DNA from: Ceratotherium simum simum
Lineage: Eukaryota; Chordata; Mammalia; Perissodactyla; Rhinocerotidae
Direction: 5' to 3'
DNA: 64,000 nucleotides
Assembly (NCBI RefSeq): GCF_000283155.1
Contig: NW_004454282.1
Span: 1,163,661-1,227,660 of the forward strand
Shown: positions 59,200 to 64,000 of the stretch, piece after piece
How positions within the stretch are numbered: position 1 is the stretch's first letter
How the letters are laid out: every line of letters begins with the position of its first letter
Program-made: the position numbers and the translations under genes
Notes under the pieces: model-generated
What the model was told of the DNA's origin: nothing
Seen by the model: only the letters and a program-made list of their open reading frames with translations
Databases searched by the model: none

Positions 59200-59735
59200 G
59201 TGTAGATGTATCAGAAAGCAATGAAAACTTGTACATGAATGTTCATAGCAGCATTAATCATAATAGCCAAAAGTGGAACCAAACCAAATGTCCATCAGCT
59301 GATGAATGGATACACCAAATGTGATCTATCCATACAATGGACTATTATTCACCCATAAAAAGAAATTAGGTAATGATACATGCTACTGATACATGGATGA
59401 ACCTTGGAAACATGATGCTAAGTGAAAGAAGCCAGACACAAAAAGCAACATATTGTATGATTCTATTTATATGAAATGCCTAGAACAAGCAAATTCGTAG
59501 AAATGGAAAGTAGATTAGCTGTTGCCAGTGAATGGGGGAACGGACAATTGAGACTGACTCCTAATAGGTACAGCGTTTCTTTTTGAGGTCATGGAACGTT
59601 ATGGAATTAGATGGTAGTAATGGTTGCATAAATAGTAAATATACAAAAAAACCCCACTGAATTACGTACTTTAAAAGGGAGAATTTTATGTTACGTGAAT
59701 TATATCTCAATGAAAAAGGAAAAAATAAGTAATGA
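59200..59735 (+). mobile_element. L1 LINE 3' end
   Basis: CATAGCAGCATTAATCATAATAGCCAAAAG, CCAAATGTCCATCAGCTGATGAATGG, AAGTGAAAGAAGCCAGACACAAAAAG and the end GAATTATATCTCAATGAAAAAGG are the standard L1 ORF2-end and 3' UTR order. Confidence 0.9.
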
Positions 59736-60114
59736 TCTATTTTGCACACTAAAAAAAAGAAGAAAGAAAAAAAGAAGTAATGAAGTAAATTTACCACCTG
59801 TGATATCCAGGAATCGTATAATTCCTCGAGTTTGATGTGTTCTTAGGGATCACCCGCTTTACAACTCTCAGTTACGTAGGTGCTTCTCCCAGTCCTGCTT
59901 CTACTGTGATGACAGCCCTCCACTCTACTCCTGGAAGACATCCTTGGAGAGTACTTCCAGCACCACTTCCATTCACTGTAGCTCTGCACACTCTTAGCAC
60001 TCTTCCTCTCTATTCCTGTGATGCCATGCCAGATATTAAGAGCATAGTAACTGGACAGAGAAGTTCTCTAGTACATCCAATATAGTCCATCTGTTCCCTT
60101 CTCTACTAATATAT
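59736..60114. other. Intronic sequence, nothing recognised
   Basis: The ORF 59837-60085 lies here without splice context or family resemblance. Confidence 0.4.
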
Positions 60115-60300
60115 TGTAGGGGGAAGAATATAGGCTTTGAGATCGACAAATTTGGTTCAAATCCCAACATTATCACTTACAAACTGTTCGAAATGAACTT
60201 GTAAAATGGGTATAACAGAATCTACCACATAGGATTGTTGGGAAGACTAAATTGGATAATATATTTACATTAATTAGTGTATATCACCACTCAAATATTT
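60115..60300 (-). mobile_element. MIR SINE, minus strand
   Basis: AATATAGGCTTTGAGATCGACAAATTTGGTTCAAATCCC ... AAAATGGGTATAACAGAATCTACCACATAGGATTGTTGGG is a reversed MIR missing part of its core. Confidence 0.75.
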
Positions 60301-60404
60301 ATTACCCTCTCTTTCTCTGACTACTGGTCACAGCTCGCCAATTGAGAGCTCCAGCACCTGGCCAAATGGTCATATTCTACAAACATCTTGTCTATGCCAT
60401 TGCA

Positions 60405-60540
60405 TACTTGAAAATAAAAATGATGCCTACCTCATCAAGATGTTGAGAAAATTAAATGAGATAATGCTTTAAAGTGCTCAATATTGTACCTGTCCATGTG
60501 GTAAACACATAATAAATATTAGGTATTATTATTATCATTT
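60405..60540 (-). mobile_element. MIR SINE fragment, minus strand
   Basis: AAAATGATGCCTACCTCATCAAGATGTTGAGAAAATTAAATGAGATAATGC ... CACATAATAAATATTAGGTATTATTATTATC. Confidence 0.75.
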
Positions 60541-60961
60541 TTGTACAGATTGGAAAAATCTGTGAAATCTCCTAAGCCACCCTGGAGCAGTAGCCAGTCA
60601 CTGGGTTTAACTGATTACCTGGAGCCCATCTTGCTGAGACACAAGGAGTATGACTGGTGTGTTGGGCTCTCAAGAATATAAATCTCACCAGTTACATTGA
60701 CCAAAGCAAGCCTTATTGCTATGGTATATGGTAGAGTCTGCTTCAGCTGGGCTTAAATAACCTTAACTTTAGCCTGTTTGGTTTCTCAGCCTGGGTTATC
60801 TTGACAAAAATTTCTCATCTCTCTGAGCCTCAATTTCCTCATCTAGAAAATGAGGCTCATCTGTTTCATTTATTTATATATTTATATGTTTTTTTTATTG
60901 TTTTTGTTTTTTTGCCAGTGGGCTTTGATAATGTAAATACCTCCAGAAGTAAGGTGTATTT

Positions 60962-60995
60962 ATGTGTGTCTGTATGTGTGTGTGTATGCACGCAC
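60962..60995. repeat. TG-rich simple repeat
   Basis: Interrupted TGTG units with TGTATGTGTG; the source of valine/cysteine-rich chance ORFs at 60801-61192. Confidence 0.85.
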
Positions 60996-61059
60996 CTGTA
61001 CATGTTTGTCTTTGTAGTTCATATTATTATAATAGCATGAGATATTTGGATAATTTTTC

Positions 61060-61392
61060 TCTATATCATAAAACTCTCTTCCTACCTACCCCTATTTCGT
61101 GGCTGACTCTGTCTCATCCTTTAGATCTCCTTCAGAAATCTTCTCTGGCCATCTTATCAAAACAAATTTCTTCCTATCATTCTCTATCATAGTACCGGAT
61201 TCATTTCTTTCATAACCTAAACATATTTTTTGGTTTTGCTTATTTATGCATCCATGATCTATCACCCTAACTAGGATGTAAGCTTCATGAGGACCAGAAC
61301 TGCTGACCTGTGCCCACAATCTTGAGCACATGCTTTGTACTTAATTAGGTGCTCTGTAAGTATCTCTTGAATGAATGAATGAATGAATAGGC
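61060..61392 (+). mobile_element. L2 LINE 3' end
   Basis: CTTCAGAAATCTTCTCTGGCC, AGGATGTAAGCTTCATGAGGACC, TAATTAGGTGCTCTGTAAGTATCTCTTGAATGAATG. The last GAAT units have expanded to about five at 61371-61391. Confidence 0.8.
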
Positions 61393-61704
61393 CACATAAC
61401 CAGGTCTCCTTTTGCAGCATGTTAAAATCATCCTATTCTCACAGTTATTCATAAATGAATGGTCCATCTGAAAGGACCTCTGAGATCTTTGGAAGAGATG
61501 AGATTGTCTCTTCCTGCTCCTTCTTCTTGCAAAGGAAACTAGAAAGGGTAAATTTCATATCCAAGCTAAGGCCCAATTGTCTGTGCCCCCTTCTACTATA
61601 CCACGTTGTCTCCCAAAGGAGCTTGGCAAATTCTTGTTGTTAAAGTAACAGCTGAGCAAATTAATAAGTAATAGACCAGGGAAACATAGAGATTCTCAAT
61701 GGGG

Positions 61705-61920
61705 CACCGTGAAAGGGACATGGGCTTTGATGTTTGACAGCCTGGTTTCATATACCAACTCCAACCCTTCTGAGCAGCTCTGTGACCTGGGACAAATTAA
61801 TCTTTAGGAGTTTCAGCTTCCTCCTCTATAAAATGGGAAGTCCTACCTGTTGTAAGAATTAGAATTCTCTCTGTAAAGCAGGAATAGCCCCTGGCCTTTA
61901 GTAGTTACCTTTAAATGATG
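61705..61920 (-). mobile_element. MIR SINE, minus strand
   Basis: GACATGGGCTTTGATGTTTGACAGCCTGG ... GCTCTGTGACCTGGGACAAATTAATC ... TCCTCTATAAAATGGGAAG ... ATAGCCCCTGGCCTTTAGTAG. Confidence 0.8.
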
Positions 61921-63464
61921 GTATCATTGTGCTTCTAGTCCTTTCATTACCTGCCTCCCATTGTCTCCACTAACGTTTATCCAAGAGCAATGTCTCAACG
62001 TGCTTAACTTTGTATCTTCCTATGTTCTCTAAAAATGTATCAAAAATCCAGCAGTGCTTTTGTAGCAGCACTGAGGACTGAAGATTAGTCACTCTCTTCT
62101 CAGGAAAAGTAAATCATTACTTTATATCTACTTCTTATATTTATGTTGTTTACCATTGTGCATGTATTATAAAACCCACAAATCAATGCTCTCAGCAGGC
62201 AAAGCTGTTCAAACCTGCAGAATGTCTTGTTTTGTAGTAGGTCTTTGACAAACTAGTATCTGCCTGCCCCGAATTCTGTTTTCTGAGAGACGGTGGTGTG
62301 GGCATCTGGTGTCTGTGATTGATCTCTGAGTGACTTGTACTTTATCAAAGAGCAGGTATGATTTCCCATGTATCTGATTAACCTTCTCTGTAAGATTGCC
62401 ATCATCTCTGTAATGCCAGCGGATTATTCTGTGCTTGGAAAGATGGATATCAGCTCCTCTTAATCAATAGCCTACAAAAGGTGTCACCTGGCTCTGCGTC
62501 TGGTTATCTATAACGTCCAATGGAAAGGGTGCTGTCATTTGTCAAATAACTTGATTTAATTTAAAGCACCTAGGAAGTGAAGTTGCCTTTATTTTAAAAA
62601 CAGTATGCAAAACAATACGTCAGGTTAGTAAAATGCAAGCTTGTTTTCTCTTAGAAAGAGAGGATACCAAGGGGGTGAGAAATCCCCTTATCCATCTCCA
62701 TTATGCAGGACTGGCTTGGTAACACATATGTTGGCATCAAGATTCTGTGCCAGCATACCAAAATGGGAGCAATGATGAAGTATTGCCAGGCTATCATGTA
62801 ATTTTTCATCCAAATCAGAATTAACAGGGTGCTATTGATAGACTGGGACAACAGAGATAAACCAGGACTGTCCTGGGCAAGCAAGGACTTATGGCCACTC
62901 TTAAGTCATACCACTGTAACATAGAGTAACTGGGACGTTTGGGGTTGGCATTGTTTCTGTGGTGTACTCCTCCTCTGGATTCTCTGAGGAAAGTCCTTTG
63001 GGATATAAATTAACCATCACTTGTTATTCAGCCATGTAGGGAAAGAGTACTTACATTATTTGAGATAATGGCTCCTACTAGGAGAGGAGAGCTGTTAATT
63101 CTTGGGAAGGATAATCTTACATCAAGTTCAGACAGTTTTCCATCCACGCTAAGATCTTTTCTCATTGTCAGTTTAGGGGAAATGCTAATGCCTCATACAA
63201 AATCTCCACTTGGAGATGTAGTGAGTCAAGCAGAAAACTGCTGTTCTCCTAAATGAACGTTAGGTAACAGAATGAGAAATCTGTCAGACAACATTTTACC
63301 TACATAGATCCACCAAAGAAAACAGACAAATCAGAGTTGAATTTTTTGAGACTCAGTAACAGCAGGCCAAAGAAGCAGGGGTTATGTTGAGAAAACTTTA
63401 GGAATCTAATATAAAGGTTGACAGTATCCCCAACTCATTCAGTATGATGGGGAGGATTAAAATA
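61921..63464. other. Intronic sequence, unique-looking
   Basis: No repeat or exon recognised in 1.5 kb. 62200-62575 is the best candidate here for a conserved noncoding block (see findings). Confidence 0.4.
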
Positions 63465-63670
63465 TGTAGCACAATGGACTCCCTAGTGTGGGCTTTGAAA
63501 CCTCCCTTCAAATCCTGATTCTACCACTTCCTCTCTAAGCTTCTGATTCTGCCTTTGTAAAATGAAAATAGTAACCATTTCTCCGAGTTGTTATGAGTCT
63601 TAAGTGAGGTGGCATTACGCAGAGCACTTAGCATGTGACCTGACATGTACAGATGCTCTGCAAAATGGTA
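63465..63670 (-). mobile_element. MIR SINE, minus strand
   Basis: CTAGTGTGGGCTTTGAAACC ... TGCCTTTGTAAAATGAAAATAGTAACC ... GCAGAGCACTTAGCATGTGACCTGACA is a reversed MIR. Confidence 0.75.
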
Positions 63671-63689
63671 GGTCTTTTCCCTTCTAGAG

Positions 63690-63840
63690 GAACTAGCTAT
63701 GCTGTCGTAATTAAGAAGCCACAGATCCAGGTTAAAATTCCCCCTCTGCTACTTACTAATTGTGTAAACTTTCTGAGCCCCAGTTTCCTTGTCTTTGAAA
63801 TAGGGATAAAATGTCCACCTGACAATACTTTGTTTTCTCA
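63690..63840 (-). mobile_element. Second MIR SINE, minus strand
   Basis: AGAAGCCACAGATCCAGGTTAAAATTCCCCC ... GAGCCCCAGTTTCCTTGTCTTTGAAATAGGGATAAAATG is another reversed MIR directly following the first. Confidence 0.75.
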
Positions 63841-63978
63841 GTTTTAATTTTCCCCCACAGTTTATTGGGACAAAGAATAAAGAATGAAATAGTTCTAAAG
63901 GACTTAGTATGAGAAACATAAGCTCTCCTGCTCCCTTTTTTCTCTTTCCTAGAGGCAACCACTTTCAACTCTTTAGGC

Positions 63979-63995
63979 TTTTTTTTTTTTTTTTT
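63979..63995. repeat. Poly-T run at the window edge
   Basis: Seventeen T in a row, followed by GGTTT. It could be the reversed A tail of a minus-strand retroposon that continues outside the window. Confidence 0.6.
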
Positions 63996-64000
63996 GGTTT

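Larger units (their letters stand above)
44738..64000 (+). other. CNTN4: Partial intron downstream of the CNTN4 exon
   Basis: This is inferred intron of at least 19.2 kb. The next contactin exon would begin by completing an Asp codon and continue into Ig domain 6 (a P-T-R-like start); nothing like it was found before the window end. Confidence 0.75.

Noticed and set aside
1..64000. CRISPR array, operon, prophage, plasmid or other prokaryotic system
   Set aside because: Composition, introns, SINEs and LINEs are those of a mammalian nuclear genome; no spaced direct repeats or coding-dense region exist.

Overview
This window is mammalian nuclear DNA. It is AT-rich, has no dense coding, and is full of ancient mammalian repeats (L2, MIR, L3/CR1, hAT MITEs, MaLR LTRs, L1). 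Nine copies of a tRNA-derived SINE that opens with a GGCCGGCCC-type head and has a TAAATAAATAAAATCTTT-type tail point to a perissodactyl, most likely a horse or other equid, because they look like the equine ERE family. The species call rests on my memory of that family, not on a search.

Only one protein-coding exon can be supported: 44610-44737 on the + strand. It has 128 nt, good splice sites on both sides, and encodes 42 complete codons of an immunoglobulin-domain C-terminal half carrying the DAGSYTC motif. The peptide is almost identical to the fifth Ig domain of contactin-4 (CNTN4), a GPI-anchored neuronal adhesion molecule. The rest of the window is therefore read as intron: at least 44.6 kb upstream and at least 19.2 kb downstream of this exon. 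No neighbouring contactin exon was found in either flank. The many 60-150 codon ORFs elsewhere are chance ORFs or lie in repeats.

Layout: 0-7 kb has an L1 3' end, two oppositely oriented L2 blocks (the second split by a MaLR LTR), and an unassigned old repeat. 7-16 kb is mostly repeat-poor, with two EREs, L2 and MIR fragments and a G-quadruplex-type run. 16-20 kb is dominated by a decayed L1 ORF2. 20-30 kb has four EREs and a dense patchwork of L2, L3, hAT and LTR fragments. 30-44 kb has a CA microsatellite, a young ERE, two LTRs and several MIRs. 44.6 kb is the exon. 45-64 kb has two more EREs, hAT, L1, L2, L3 and a cluster of minus-strand MIRs towards the end.

The most unusual structures I saw are small rearrangements rather than genes. 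A 72-bp segment is duplicated almost perfectly 1.1 kb away, inside an old LTR. A perfect 23-bp inverted repeat has a 90-nt spacer. One ERE has target-site duplications but ends in a GC-rich tract instead of an A tail. I found no evidence of a new multi-gene or enzymatic system here.
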